Shown here: in pieces, positions 13,042 to 24,093 of the stretch
Layout of the letters: each line of letters opens with the position of its first letter
Numbering within the stretch: position 1 is the stretch's first letter
From: Balamuthia mandrillaris
Taxonomy: Eukaryota; Discosea; Longamoebia; Balamuthiidae
Assembly (NCBI GenBank): GCA_031835245.1
Contig: JAVKOQ010000025.1
Span: forward strand, 117,001 to 181,000
DNA: 64,000 bases
Direction: 5' to 3'
Translations under genes and position numbers: made by a program
Notes under the pieces: generated by a model
Told to the model about the DNA's origin: nothing
Database searches by the model: none
Seen by the model: the letters and a program-made list of their open reading frames with translations, nothing else

Positions 13042-15624
13042 CTACTCATCATCAAATATCCACCTGGCGAGGAGCGGTTGGTCATTTGTGTGAGGAAATG
13101 GAGGAATGCCATACGGGAATCCCTTTTCTCTCTCTTGGTCATACCCAGCGAAAAGAAGCGCCCAGTTCCAGTTCCAGGGAAAGCCCACTCTGTCCTCCCT
13201 GGTCAGCGGCGCCAACTCCGTTACGAAGGGGTAGGGCCACTCCCACTCTGGCCAAGCGGTCAGGTCGTAGGAGCTGTTGATGAAGGTCTGCTCCTTACGA
13301 AAGTTCAAGGAGCAGGTCACATCGGCATACACTCCCATTTCTGGTTTTCCTAAAGCTTTTGTACAACGGATTAGATACATTTGCTGATCAGAAATAGAAG
13401 CACAGAAAGAGTGAAGAGAGAGGAGAGAGAGAAGAGAAAAGAGGAGTTTTGACCACATAAGATAGAAACAAAGGATGGTAAACTAACCTATCCACCTGCT
13501 TCTCACAAACTCAAGGTTTGCGCTGTTTCCTGACAGGAGTTGTGCTTTCAAAAATAGAGCAGCCTGATGTAGGTAGTCCGGGCGAGCACCAAACTTGCGA
13601 ATCTGCTTTGGAAGGAACAACCCTCTCGTGCCTTCCACTGAAATTCTCAACTTACGCAACTCGTAGTCGAGACTGAGGGCCAACTCTGGGTCTGATGTCA
13701 CTTTGTCGCTGTTGAGCACGTTCAATAAGCGCTCTGTCTGCACTTTGGGAGCGAACCAGATGACAGAGGAGCATGACTTGTCTCTAAGTTTCATGCGCCA
13801 TGAAAAGCGGTGGCCATACTCATTCCAGGCAACGTTACCTTATTTTCGTATTTTTTTCGAGAAGCAGAGAAAATAAGAACAACAAGAAGAGGAGAGACTT
13901 AAGAAGCAACGGGGTATACCTGGATACAACCAATGGCGCAAAGGTAAGTAAATCTGATGGAGCAAGAACAAAAGACAAGCCACCAGTATGAATATTTCCT
14001 TCCAAGTGAGCTTTCTGTCCGAACATCTACTCCTCATCCGCATTGCCTTGATCCTCTGCTTCAAAGCCTCCCTGTTTCGCACGAACTGTGCAGCTGCTGA
14101 CTGCGAGTTCATGATTACGTCCTTCCGTTGTCTCTCCCTCTCTCTTTGTTTCCGTTCCTCTGTTGTTGCATTCTCCTTCTCTTCCTCTTCCTCTCCCTTT
14201 CTCTCTGTTTCGTTCTTCTCTCTCCTCTGCAGGATTGCACTTGACATTTCGATATCCAACAGCTCTTGAAGCATCAACTCCAACGGGGGAAAGATTCGCG
14301 GCCAATCCGGAACGAAGAAGAGTGTCATGCCAGCCAAGCACATCCAAGGAAAGATGCCAATGTTGAAAATGAGCTTATTGCTGAGATGGAAGAACAAGGA
14401 CATCAGAACGGCTGTCCACCGGATCCATTTCTTACCAGAGATCAACATGAAGCCCACAACAAGGTCGTAGACGAGTCCTCCGTAGGAGAAAAAGTAAGGA
14501 GCCCACCGAGTTACAAGAATAGGTCCAAGCAACGGCAGAAACTCTCTCTTGGCCAACCAATGACGCAAAGGCTCCCCTCGCAGCCAGTCCTCGTTGAGCT
14601 TGGCCACTCCCGCATAGGTGTATACTATCACGAACACCCATCGCAATAGCAAGATGCACCAACGAGGAACCACGCCTTCTTGTTGTCGTTGCAGTAACAT
14701 CGCTTCTTTCCGCTGCTTCTCCTTTCTCTCATCGTCTTCTTCATCATCGTTGATAGCCAAGCTTAATGCAGAAGAAGAAGAAGAAGAAGAAGAAGAAGAA
14801 GAAGAAGAAGAAGCACAAGAAGAAGAAGAACAAGAAGAAGAAGAAGAAGAACTAGAAGGGAACATTACTCTCCAAACAACGTTGTCCAAAGACCACGTAG
14901 CGTTGGCCGGGATGAAGATCAACAACACTTGTATCACGCACAGCAGGTAAAAGTGGTTGAGGTAGTAGGTGGCATCCAGCAAATACAAGTAGGCGAACCC
15001 CACCAAAAAGCCCAGCGCAGAGACCCTGTACAACAGGCCCGCCGCCATGAAGACGGCCGACACCAACAGCAAGAACAGATGGAGAGAGAACGCCGTGGTG
15101 GAGGCGTAGGGCTCCACCCAGGAGAACCCGTAGTACTTGGGGTGAAATGCGTTTGCCAGGAAGTGCTGCTTGGTCTTGGCCATGCCGCCCTGCATGAAGG
15201 TGAGGACCTCCCAAGCCATCACCAGGCCCCAGAGCACACGAAAGACCGCCAGCGAGGCACCATCCACCGGTTCGAAGAACCAACTTAGCCGTTTGTGAGA
15301 GGGCGGTGAAGGGTGTCGCTTTGTGGAGGAAGAGGCCGAGTGGAGAGGCATTGAAGGTGGACCCGGTGGCTTGGTGGTGTCATGGCTCCGTTCTTCGTCG
15401 TCGTCGGTGACAGAGTTCACCGCAATAGGCTTTCTTCTCTGCATTTTTTCGCGGTGCACTTCCTCCTCTTCCAGCCGGTGTTGGTTGGGAGCCTCACTTG
15501 CCTCACTTCTTCTCTTCGTAGAACGTGCTCCCACAGCTGGAGAAACAGAGAAAAGTTCGTAGCGAGCTGCTGCCACCTGTGCTGTGTGGGGATGACTTTT
15601 TCTTGTTTCGGGTCGACGCCTCAC
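13042..15624 (-). CDS. Vitamin K-dependent gamma-carboxylase-like (HTTM) membrane protein
   Basis: Exons are 15624..13920, 13838..13488 and 13349..13042, giving 787 residues. The family (GGCX/HTTM) is an integral membrane enzyme that in animals carboxylates glutamates using reduced vitamin K; protist and bacterial members have untested substrates. Residues ~110-470 hold the HTTM-like hydrophobic helices, opening LSWFFEPVDGASLAVFRVLW and including FHPKYYGFSWV. The diagnostic junction LRHWLYPG/NVAWNEYGHRFSW spans the first intron, and the lumenal part includes WRMKLRDK and GVYADVTCSLN. A Ser-rich insertion near residue ~260 and a charged loop near ~450 are unusual. Upstream of the HTTM part is a ~100-residue disordered leader, so initiation at an internal Met (for example 15444) is possible. 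Confidence 0.85.
14768..14850. repeat. Coding (GAA)n/(TTC)n microsatellite
   Basis: This repeat is translated as a Ser tract with Cys/Ala interruptions inside the carboxylase-like protein. It falls in a loop between predicted membrane helices. Confidence 0.9.
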
Positions 15625-15814
15625 CTTAATTTACTCGTTAGAGAAATTGAATTCTTGGAACTTCTGCCTTAAAAAAGAAAAAGAAAAAAGTGTTTCGTAT
15701 GGGGTTCGAACGGACGCACTTGACTAATTTTTTACAAAAAAATCTGAGGGTTGCGATCCAGCGTCGAACCGGCGAACCCCACAACAATAAAAAAGAAAGG
15801 AGCAGAGGAAGAAG

Positions 15815-16814
15815 ATGCAACAACAGCAGCAACAACAACAACAACCCACAGGAGGACCGCAAGCCCCACAAGGGCAACAACAACATACGGGTTCGTCCTC
15901 CCCCTCGATGCAAGCTCAGGCTCAACATCCCGCTGCCATGGCCTCCCCCGTGATGGGCCACCACCCTTCCCCTCACTCCCCCGCCGCCCAACAGCACGCC
16001 CACGCCCACACCCCTCCGTTGCCTCCCTCCTCCCCCATCCCCACCGCTACCCCTTCCACCGCCCCTCCCACCACCCCCCAGCAGGCGTTTTCACAGCTTC
16101 CACCCGCCGTGCAGGCCCAACACCTGCGCACCATCCAGCAGCACCAACAGGCCGCCGCCGCTGCAGCTGCCGCCAGGAACATGCCACCCCCTCCACACGC
16201 CTCCTCTGCCCCTGCTGCCTCCTCTCAAGCCGCTGTCGGCTCCACCCCCGCCGGACCGCCCTCCTCCCAAACCTCTGCTGCCTTGCAACAGCACCACCAA
16301 CAGCTGCTGCGGCAGCAGCAACAACAAAGACAGCAGCAAATGGCCAACACGGCTGCTGCTGCCTCCTCCTCCTCCTCTGCACTGAACTCCTCTTCCGGCT
16401 CCACGCTCCAAATGACACAAGTCACACCCGCTCAAATGCAACAACAACATCAGCTCCAACTTCAACAACAGCAGCAGCAACAACAACAACCGCCACCACC
16501 GCAACAACCACCACAACAGATGACAGCATCCTCCACAAGCGCACCAGCACCACAACCGGGAGGAGGGGCGGCCACGCCACCAACAACGAGAGCACCTCCG
16601 TCGAGCCACATGCAGCAAATGCAGCACATCACCAAAGTGCAGAGGCAGCAACAGCAGGAACCCCATGAGATACTCACCAAGCAAAAGCTACAGGAGCTTC
16701 TTCAACAGATATCACCCTTTGAGCGGTTAGAACCTGAAGTTGAAGACGTTCGTTTTTTTTCTTCCCCTTCCCCTTTCGTTATCAACAGAAATAGAGAGAG
16801 AGAGAGAGAGAGCG

Positions 16815-16853
<39 letters not shown>

Positions 16854-17221
16854 GGCAGAGGAGCAGAGGGCAAGGCAGAGCAGGGCAAAGAGAGAGAGAA
16901 ACAAGAGAGTAAACTTACGTTTTTTTTTTGCCCTGTCAACAGATACTGGTGGAGATCGCAGAGGACTTTATCGAAAGCGTGACAAGCTTCGCTTGCAGCC
17001 TCGCCAAACATCGCAACTCGGACACGTTGGAGGTCAAAGACTTGGCTCTCCACCTAGAACGAAATTGGGACATCAAGATCCCTGGTTATTCCTCTTCCTC
17101 CTCTTCCTCGGATACTGCCATTCGTCAGTATCGGAGGCCGACCATCCCGGAAGCCCACAAACAACGTCTTGCTGCCATTCGACGAACCACAGCCAGCAAA
17201 AAGAGAAAAGACATGAAGTGA
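15815..17221 (+). CDS. TAF12: TFIID subunit 12 (TAF12) with a long Gln-rich N-terminus
   Basis: Exons are 15815..16747 and 16943..17221, giving 403 residues. TAF12 pairs with TAF4 through an H2B-like histone fold in TFIID and, in some lineages, SAGA. The fold begins LTKQKLQELLQQISPFERLE (residues ~288-308) and continues across the intron into ILVEIAEDFIESVTSFACSL, AKHRNSDTLEVKDLALHLER and NWDIKIPG, a close match to the family consensus. The first ~285 residues are Gln/Pro/Ala/Ser-rich low complexity, as in other TAF12 or activator-binding regions. The C-terminus is basic (ASKKRKDMK). The intron carries a purine-rich (GA)n tract on the sense strand, opposite to most genes here. The start is the first ATG after an in-frame stop. 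Confidence 0.93.
16795..16850. repeat. (GA)n tract in TAF12 intron
   Basis: About 25 GA units with minor GC interruptions. The purine strand is the sense strand here. Confidence 0.9.
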
Positions 17222-17421
17222 TGATGATGTTGCGTTTCAAAGAATCTGTTGTTTAGTTAGTTTGAACAAGGAGAAGGGAGGAGAAGAAACGGAAAGGAAA
17301 AAGAGAGCGACTAAGAAACACAAAAAAAAGCAAAGGTAGATAGAAGAAAGAAGAAAGAAAAACACAGAAGAAACATATAAAGAAATACAAGAAAAGGAAG
17401 ATAGCGTACATGAACCAATGC

Positions 17422-18122
17422 TCAGCAAGCTTCTCCAGAAGGAACAAGTAACAGGTAAGATTGTAGCGTTTTGACGGGACAAGATTTCCTACTGGCAAGA
17501 TAGCCGTGCACTTGCCGTTCCACTGTTGAAGCAAAGTCGCCTTCGTGTGTATCATTCTTTTCACTGTTGCTTTGGCTTCTGAAGCGATGAAGAGCGAATA
17601 GAATAGAGGAGAAGGGTGATTGCTTAGCTGCTAAAGCGAAGCTCTTCTTTTCGTTTCCTGATGAAGAAGAGGCAACTGCTTTGGTGTAATCAGATGTCAC
17701 TTGCTGACATAACGACCGATACCGCCGTCGCGTTGTGTGATAAAGTATCCTCTGTTCTGGAAAGAGTCTTGCAAACTCCTCCTCGCTTTGGCTAAATATT
17801 ACATTTTCTCCTTCCATGTCTGAAGCACTAAGAAGTGCTCTTTCCTCCTCCTTTCGAACAATGTCGAGCGTGAGTCGTTCTATTTTTGCTGCTTTCACTG
17901 TTGCCACTTTGCTCACATTCGAAGAAGTATCGGACGCAGAAGAAGAAGGAGGCAGCGAAGGTGTTGGAGTAGCTGAAGAAGCAGAATAAAGGTAACGATA
18001 AAGGTCAAGATAGAGAGCTGGTATTGATTGTATAGATTCCCCTGTTGAGGCTTCGTTCTATTCGTTTTAAAAGGTTAGAAATAAATCTTAGACAAGCGAA
18101 AGAAGAGGACTCGAGAAGAGAG

Positions 18123-18156
<34 letters not shown>

Positions 18157-19343
18157 CAAGAGGTAATGGAAGAGGATCAGGAGGCAAAGGATCAGCCGGG
18201 TACTGAGCCATCAACGCCAAATATATAGGCCGGTATTTTCGTTCGTACTCGCTCCATTCATAGCCCAGTGCTTCCTCCTGGAGTTCTCTCCAATATACAT
18301 TCGCGACAGAATAGTCCGTTATGCATCCCTCGCTCAAGATCTGAAGCCCAAAGTGAAGGTATCGCAAAGAATGGACCAACATCTTCTTGCTTCGGTGCAA
18401 CAGCTCCGCTTTCTCTTTGTCGAGCTTCTTGTGGTCTTCGTCGTCGTCGTCGTCGTGACTGGGCGAGGTCTGTCGTCGAGGATGAAGAGCGGCGGCCTCC
18501 TTGCAGTAGACTTTTGCTCTGTTGTTGCAACTGCACGCTTTGCGAAAGAAAGAACGTTTCAACGTTGCTATTGCTGCGGGTGAAAACGAAGAAGAAGGAG
18601 AAGGAGAAGGAGAAGAAGAAGAAGAAGAAGAAGAAGAAGAAGAAGAAGAAGAAGAAGAAGAAGAAGCAGATGAAGAAGAAGAAGAAGAAGAAGAAGAAGA
18701 AGAAGAAGAAGAACAAGAAGAAGACTGTTGATAATAGTGAAGAAGCTCTTCCTGGCTAATCCGTTCCAGCCAACGGTGCTGCGGCGGAAGGAACAAACAA
18801 AAGAGGGCGATGAAGTGCTGGGACTGCAGCATGCCCAGAAAGGAGGAAAGGGTGTAGATGGCAGCGTTGAGCACGGGCGGAGAGGAACAAGACGAAGAAG
18901 AAGAGGAAGAAGAAGGGGCTTCCATAAGATTGCTGCCAGCATAGTCATCACTGACGACTACCAAAAAGTCCCTTTTGGACGATCTCCCGAATTGATGAGA
19001 GGAAAGAACGAAAGAAGCAACAAGAGAGAAGCACAAACCAATCCGAGTCCGGCTGGTGCGTTTGGTAGACGCGCGAGCCAAGTTGATAGACGTTCAAAAC
19101 TTGGTAGCTCGTGTCTCCCTTCTTCTGCTCTTCTCCTCTTGCCTTTGATGACCCATCCACCTCCTCCTCCTGTTCTTCCGTTGTGGCGCGATGCGTGAAA
19201 GCGGATGCCAGCGGCTGTTGTTGGAGCTGCACGGGTTGCGGTGGTGGCGGCGGCGGAAAGCCAAACGTATCAAAGAGGGTTTGCAGAGTGACCTGAGTCG
19301 CTGCTTGTTCTTCTTCCTCTTGAGGCTTCTTCTTCCGTTCCAT
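17422..19343 (-). CDS. Predicted nucleotidyltransferase, PF10127-like
   Basis: Exons are 19343..19039, 18971..18158, 18057..17997 and 17972..17422, giving 576 residues. Exon 1 ends with YQLGSRVYQTHQPDSD and the intron splits a Trp codon, giving the GS...DxD nucleotidyltransferase signature followed by DFLVVVSDDY. Downstream, LNAAIYTLSSFLGML and ALFCLFLPPQHRWLE match the second conserved block of this predicted family. KMLVHSLRYLHFGLQILSEG with ITDYSVANVYW matches the C-terminal helical block. A poly-Ser insert (~120 bp of TTC repeats) and an acidic loop interrupt the core. The third acidic metal ligand is not obvious. The last exon adds ~180 residues with no known domain. Substrate and function are unknown; relatives have been linked to RNA repair, and many are found in amoebae and bacteria. 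Confidence 0.7.
17598..17813. repeat. 216-bp segment duplicated at 36064-36279
   Basis: Every base I compared is identical to 36064..36279, in the same + orientation. Here it is coding, inside the last exon of the nucleotidyltransferase-like gene on the minus strand. Confidence 0.97.
18121..18153. repeat. (GA)n in nucleotidyltransferase intron 2
   Basis: About 16 GA units on the + strand, which read as (CT)n directly downstream of the donor on the gene's sense strand. Confidence 0.9.
18598..18722. repeat. Coding (GAA)n/(TTC)n tract
   Basis: This tract is translated as poly-Ser in the nucleotidyltransferase-like protein between two conserved blocks. It is among the longest coding triplet repeats in the window. 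Confidence 0.9.
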
Positions 19344-19388
19344 CTCTCTCTAGTCTGCTTTCTTTCTGTTTAGCAGAAAAAAATAAAT

Positions 19389-20761
19389 ATGAGAAGCAGC
19401 ACCATACCATTCGATCCGCTCCGGAGAAGAAGCAACCTCCTTGTGTGTCCTCCTCTTTCACAGCAGCAGCGCTCAGCTTCCTTCTCTTCTTCGGCCTCCT
19501 CCGCTGCGGCCCGGCCAAACCGGCGACCCGTTCGCTCGAGGGGAGTCCCTCCCGTGACCTTTCCTCCTCCATCCTCCTCTTCTCCTCCTGTTCCTCTTCT
19601 CTCCACCATCCCTCCTCACATCCTTCGACCTCCCTACGCTCGTCCTCCCTTTGCTCCCCCTCCCAACCTTTTCGCTGCTGAAACCGATCCCGCCTCCTCC
19701 TCGGATCCGATGATGATGATGCTGTGGCCTCGAAGCCAGGAGGAGCTGCAACAGCTGCGACGGGTCTGTCGGCAGGCCAAGCGGCTGCTGCGCTTCGCCT
19801 GCCGGTGGGCGCGGGAGCGAGGGGAGGGCTCCACCACGGCCGCCCTGGACGCTGCCGTGCGCGAGGCCATCGTCGTTGGGGAGGGTGGTGCTGCCGCGGC
19901 GGCGGCCTATCCCTCTCCGTTGGGCTACAAAGGCTTCCCGCGTGCCATCTGCACTTCCGTCAACGAGGTGGCCTGCCACGGCGTCCCTTTCGAGGGCAGG
20001 AGGCTGCGCAGAGGCGACTTGGTTCACATCGATCTGACGATCTACGCCGAGGGAACGGAGGAGGGAGATGAGACGAAGAAGAAGAGGAGGAGAAGCAACG
20101 AAGCAGTAGAAGAAGAAGAGAGAAGAGGCTGGCATGGGGATTGCTCGAGGACGGTGGTGGTGGGAGGGGAGTACTTGGACGAACAGAGCAGAGAGCTGGT
20201 GGAGGCCAACGAGGAGGCCTTGAGGAAGGCTGTCGCAGCGGTCAGGCCTGGCATGCGGGCCAATGCCATCGGCGAGATCATCGCGTGAGTAGTCATCCTC
20301 CTGCCTTTTTGTAGTGTTCTCTCTTCTTATGCTGACGAGACACAACCCAGTGGAGTGGCGGAAGAGCATGGGTTCAGCATCGTGAAAGAGGTGTGTGGGC
20401 ACGGCATCGGGCGGCACTTTCATGCCCCTCCTACCATTCCACATTTCCGTATCCTTTCTTTTTAAAACTTCTTTCTTCTTGTTCTTGTTCTTCTTGTTCT
20501 TGTTCTCCTTCTTCTTGTTCTTGTTCTTCTTGTTCTTCTTCCCCTTCTTGTTCTTCCCCTTCTTGTTCTTCTTCTTCTTCTTCTTCTTCTTCTTCTTCTT
20601 CTTGTTCTTCTTCTTCTTCTTCTTCTTCTTCTTCTTCTTCTTCTTCTTCGCTTAGCAAGCAGTGGTGAAAAAGCTTTAACTCGAGGCTTTTTTTTTGGCG
20701 CAAGGCACGGACATGTCTTCTTCTGTTATTCTGCATCCTGGCATGGTCTTCACTATCGGTA

Positions 20762-20802
<41 letters not shown>

Positions 20803-21040
20803 CAACAAAAATGAAGACTAGAGCAAGAGAGAAGAAGAGGAAGCACAGACAAACCTTTTGTTAAAACAAAAAACACACACAACAGAGCCAATATTCTGCG
20901 AAGGATCGGGAGAGGTCTGGCTGTGCGAGGATGGTTGGAGCATAGCCACAAAGGATGGCGGTTGGTCCGCTGCTGCTGAAGATACTATTCTTGTCACCGA
21001 AGATGGCGCCGAGGTCTTAACTTCGTGTGAAGAAGAGTAA
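19389..21040 (+). CDS. MAP1D: Methionine aminopeptidase type 1, mitochondrial (MAP1D-like)
   Basis: Exons are 19389..20284, 20351..20448, 20705..20758 and 20886..21040, giving 400 residues. The enzyme removes initiator Met using two metal ions. The pita-bread ligands are visible: Asp in VHIDLTIYAEG, Asp in HGDCSRTVVVG, His in VCGHGIGRHFH, Glu in FTIEPIFCEG and Glu in LVTEDGAEVL. The N-terminal ~90 residues are Arg/Ser/Pro-rich without acidic residues, as in mitochondrial presequences, followed by STIPPHILRPPYARPPFAPP, typical of MAP1D/organellar forms. A charged insertion (TKKKRRRSNEAVEEEERR) sits between the first two ligand strands. Introns 2 and 3 carry (CTT)n and (CT)n repeats. The gene is divergent from the nucleotidyltransferase gene with only 45 bp between start codons, suggesting a shared promoter. 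Confidence 0.93.
20463..20650. repeat. (CTT)n tract in MetAP intron 2
   Basis: A 190-bp TTC/CTT repeat with TTG and CCC interruptions, pyrimidine on the sense strand. Confidence 0.95.
20766..20799. repeat. (CT)n in MetAP intron 3
   Basis: About 17 CT units directly after the donor site. Confidence 0.9.
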
Positions 21041-21206
21041 TGGAATGCTTTCAAGCAACCAAAGGGTTCGGCATTACCCTGCAGGTTACGATGGCTCAGC
21101 AGAGTCTTTATGGCTCGTTGGCATTTGGAGGAAGATGGAGATGGGCAAGGCGGATGGAATGTCCGTCAAGTGTTCTTCTCTGGTCGTTAGAACAACAAAA
21201 AACGTG

Positions 21207-22487
21207 TTAGACTTGGGGGTGTTCCTCTTCGTCGTCATCAACCGAAAATTGTTCCATCTCTCTTTCCTCCTTTCGCTGCTGGTGTTGTTTGTCGTTCGTT
21301 TCTTGTTTCTGTTTCGTCCTGTCGCGATGATAACGCCCCAACTTGAAGGCCACCCAGTTGCGAAACCAAGTGGCGGCCATCACCACCAAGAAGCAAGCCA
21401 TTCCAATCGGCCATATAATCACATAATAGACGGCGTTAACCGGATCGTCCCAATCCAATATGTCATAAACCCAACTTTGTTTTGTGTTAAAGAGAGATAT
21501 GTTAGGAGGAAAGAAAGAATTGGAAAGATGCAAGACAAAAGATAGGAGCATACTTCTCGGCGATAGCATAGCGAATCCAAGCGAAGATGAGGTAGGTCAT
21601 CCCGTAGGCAATAGGACAAATGATGTACAGAAAGAAAACATCCATGCGAGTCAGTATCAACTCACCCAACAACCACAACGCGTTGATGGCATGCACGTTG
21701 ATGGTGAGAAACAGCAAAAAGCCTTCCCTTCTGCTTTCGTCTTCTTCCTCTTCGACTCCAAAAATGGCTGCCCAATAGCTACCAAGAACAATAAAAGGTT
21801 AGAACGAGAACGATTGAGAGAAGAGAGGAGAAGAACAAACACTATGTCGAGAAAGAGAGCGTTGGTGACGGCGAGAGGAAAGCCTATCCAATAAATAAAC
21901 TCGACAATGTTAAGGTGTGTACGTTCTTGTTTGTCTGCCTTTCGTCCACGTCGATAGTACCAATCGCCAAACTCGTCTAACAATGGTAAGCCCCACTTAT
22001 GTCCCAAGTAAATAACTCCTAACGTTACTCCTACCTACAATCTTCAAGTGAGGATCAAGAAGGAAGGAAAGAAACGAAGAATGAAGATAGGAGAACAGGG
22101 CCGAGAACATACAGCAAAATAACCTGGAAGCAGGATATAGTTCAGATTTGTAAAGTAGATAAACATTTTGCCGTGACGATGGTCAAACACGATTTTAAGA
22201 ACCGTAATCGTTAGAATGTATGCAAAGGCGACCAATCGGTAAAGCTACACCATCCAAAATATTTAAAAGTTAAACAACCAACATCACTGAGAGAGTGAGA
22301 TAACGCCATGAAGGAATACAGGAGAAGCTCGTACAAAGAGAACCCACGCAGGAACGAACCAGGATGTGGCAAGGTCAGATGGTTCATGATGGTAGTAGTG
22401 AGGCCGCAAAAACCATATCAAGCAATCTTTGTTGAACGTTTCTCTGCTCAAAAATTTGCGGCATCGTCCTCTTTTCTTGTTCGCCAT
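21207..22487 (-). CDS. Rolling-stone / FAR-17a-AIG1-like multi-pass membrane protein
   Basis: Predicted exons are 22487..22335, 22244..22113, 22034..21843, 21747..21554 and 21474..21207, giving 312 residues. About six hydrophobic segments are visible: ATSWFVPAWVLFLYRL, YILTITVLKIVF, NLNYILLPGYFAVGVTLGVI, FIYWIGFPLAVTNALFL, the FLLFLTINVHAINALWLL region, and AVYYVIIWPIGMACFLVVMA. HGKMFIYFTNLNYILLPGYF and WVYDILDWDDPVN fit Rolling-stone/AIG1-type proteins. Animal relatives include myoblast-fusion factors and FAHFA hydrolases, so function here is not fixed. The short tail is Lys/Gln/Asp/Glu-rich. The junction between exons 3 and 4 is the least certain: the phase-compatible acceptor lies within GAAGAG and is weak, and it may drop residues that the next frame would encode. 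Confidence 0.6.
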
Positions 22488-22925
22488 TACGGTTGGGTTT
22501 TAACGTTCTTTACAAGGAGAAACCAAAAAGAAGAAAAAAAAAACTACACACAAACAAATAAATAAAAGACGGTAAAACGCACTTTTTTTTTTCAGAAGAG
22601 ATATATCGGCCGCACCTCTAAATTGTTGTGTTAAAAAAAATGCCGAGTTAGCAAACTGATAGAAATAACATGGAAAACAGTAAAAGAAAAGATTGAAAAG
22701 ACGAAGTTAACGGGAGAGGGGGAATGTCAGTCCCTCGCAATTGACACTATAACAAGTGGAGGGAAAAGAACAATAGGTGTCAACTTTACGAAACGATGAG
22801 CAATGAACATTGGGGGAAACGCAGAGGAAAGCAAGGAAAGAATGAAAAGAAAGAAGCGATGTTGTTGGCGACGGCAAATTAGTGTATACAAAGAAAACGG
22901 CGACTTCATAGCGATGGTAAAGAAC
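22488..22925. other. A/T-rich intergenic region
   Basis: This separates the Rolling-stone-like start from the HOP2 3' end. Short A-runs and T-runs occur, and a weak 67-codon frame at 22803..23006 overlaps the HOP2 last exon in antisense. No element is recognisable. Confidence 0.4.
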
Positions 22926-24093
22926 TTATTTATCTCCGATTCTTCTTCGCTTGGCGGTTCGCGTAGAACCGTTGATATCGGCCCCCGCGTCTTCATCCGT
23001 TTCTAAACCAAGTTCCTCCTATTTTACAGAACGTAAAGGTGTTTGATGTAAGAAAAGAACGCGAACGAAGAAGAACACAAAGAAGAGTGTACAATGATTT
23101 GCTTGTCCTTTTTGTTGGTTGGTTCACCGATTGACTTGATAACTTCCATACACTATGTTGAGAAAAAAACATATGCATAATGAACACTTTGCAAAAAGAA
23201 CAACAGACTGAAAAGCAAGAAAGGAAAGGGGTTGTTACAATCCGTTTGCGCCTCCGCCATTCCGCCTAACCAGGCAATGTTAGTGACAGAAGAAATAACA
23301 AGAGAGAGAAGAAGATGGTGGAGCACGTACTCGGCTGGTCTCGTAAGCCTTCTCTGCCTTTGCTTTGTCCGCTTTGGAGACGAGTTTGGCGCCTCCTTGG
23401 AGCTTTCCCAACTTGGCCTCGAACTCGGCGTTCTCTTTGGTCAAACGCTCCGTCTCCTCCTCCACTTCCTGGTTCGTTTTGGCAGAGTTCAGCGCAGAGT
23501 TGCCTGTTGTAATGTCATTTGTTTGTGTTTTGCACGTTGTGAGTGAAGTTAAAGACAAGGAGAAAGCCAAGATGAATTACGTTGTCGTTGTTGCTCCATC
23601 TCCTCTTTGAGTTGCTTGAGTTCCTCCTTGCAGGCTTTGATCTGCGCGTCGATGGCGTCCAGCTCGGACTTGTCGCCCGCTTCCAGTCCCTCCTGGTTGG
23701 GCCAATAGATCTTTTGCTTGCCTTTGGCCTTCTCCACGATCTCCCCGGACTCGACCAGTTCGGTCAGCACTTTCTGCGCCTGGGTCTTCTTCACCTCTCC
23801 GTGCAGATTGTCAAAAATCATCTGCGCGTTGTAAGGTCGGTTTTGCTGTAGCAGTAACGGAAGAGTAGTGAGAACAGATTAAAAGGGGTTGTGTTGAAGG
23901 AAGTGCCAATCTTCTTCGTCAAAGGAAAACAAAAAAAAAAGGTTGGTACCGATTTCATGTAAGTAAGGATGATTTTTTTGGCTGGTTCAGATGATGATGA
24001 AGTTTAGCATTTTCGTTGATGTTGCATCTGCGCTCAATAAACAAAAGAGAGTTTAAACGCACCATCCCCATTTCCTCCTTTGCTTTTGCTCAT
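22926..24093 (-). CDS. HOP2: Meiotic recombination protein HOP2 (TBPIP/PSMC3IP)
   Basis: Seven small exons (24093..24063, 23981..23950, 23845..23581, 23503..23331, 23265..23239, 23152..23093, 23018..22926) join in phase to give 226 residues, close to the usual ~220. HOP2 with MND1 stimulates DMC1/RAD51 strand exchange in meiosis. The winged-helix start shows KKIILTYMKSQNRPYNAQ, MIFDNLHGEVKKTQAQKVLT and EKAKGKQKIYWPNQ. A leucine/coiled-coil middle follows (KACKEELKQLKEEMEQQRQR). The tail has AEWRRRKRI, then ELGLETDEDAGAD, matching the conserved C-terminal motif. Introns of 60-110 bp split the gene at conserved-looking positions. The first exon encodes only ten full codons, and its start was set by the splice phase into AKKIILTYMK. 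Confidence 0.9.

Noticed and set aside
15690-15790. tRNA-like T-arm motifs (GGTTCGA) with hairpin GGGTT...AACCC and T-runs
   Set aside because: No matching D-arm, anticodon arm or acceptor stem could be placed within 70-95 nt on either strand, so this is at most a fragment.
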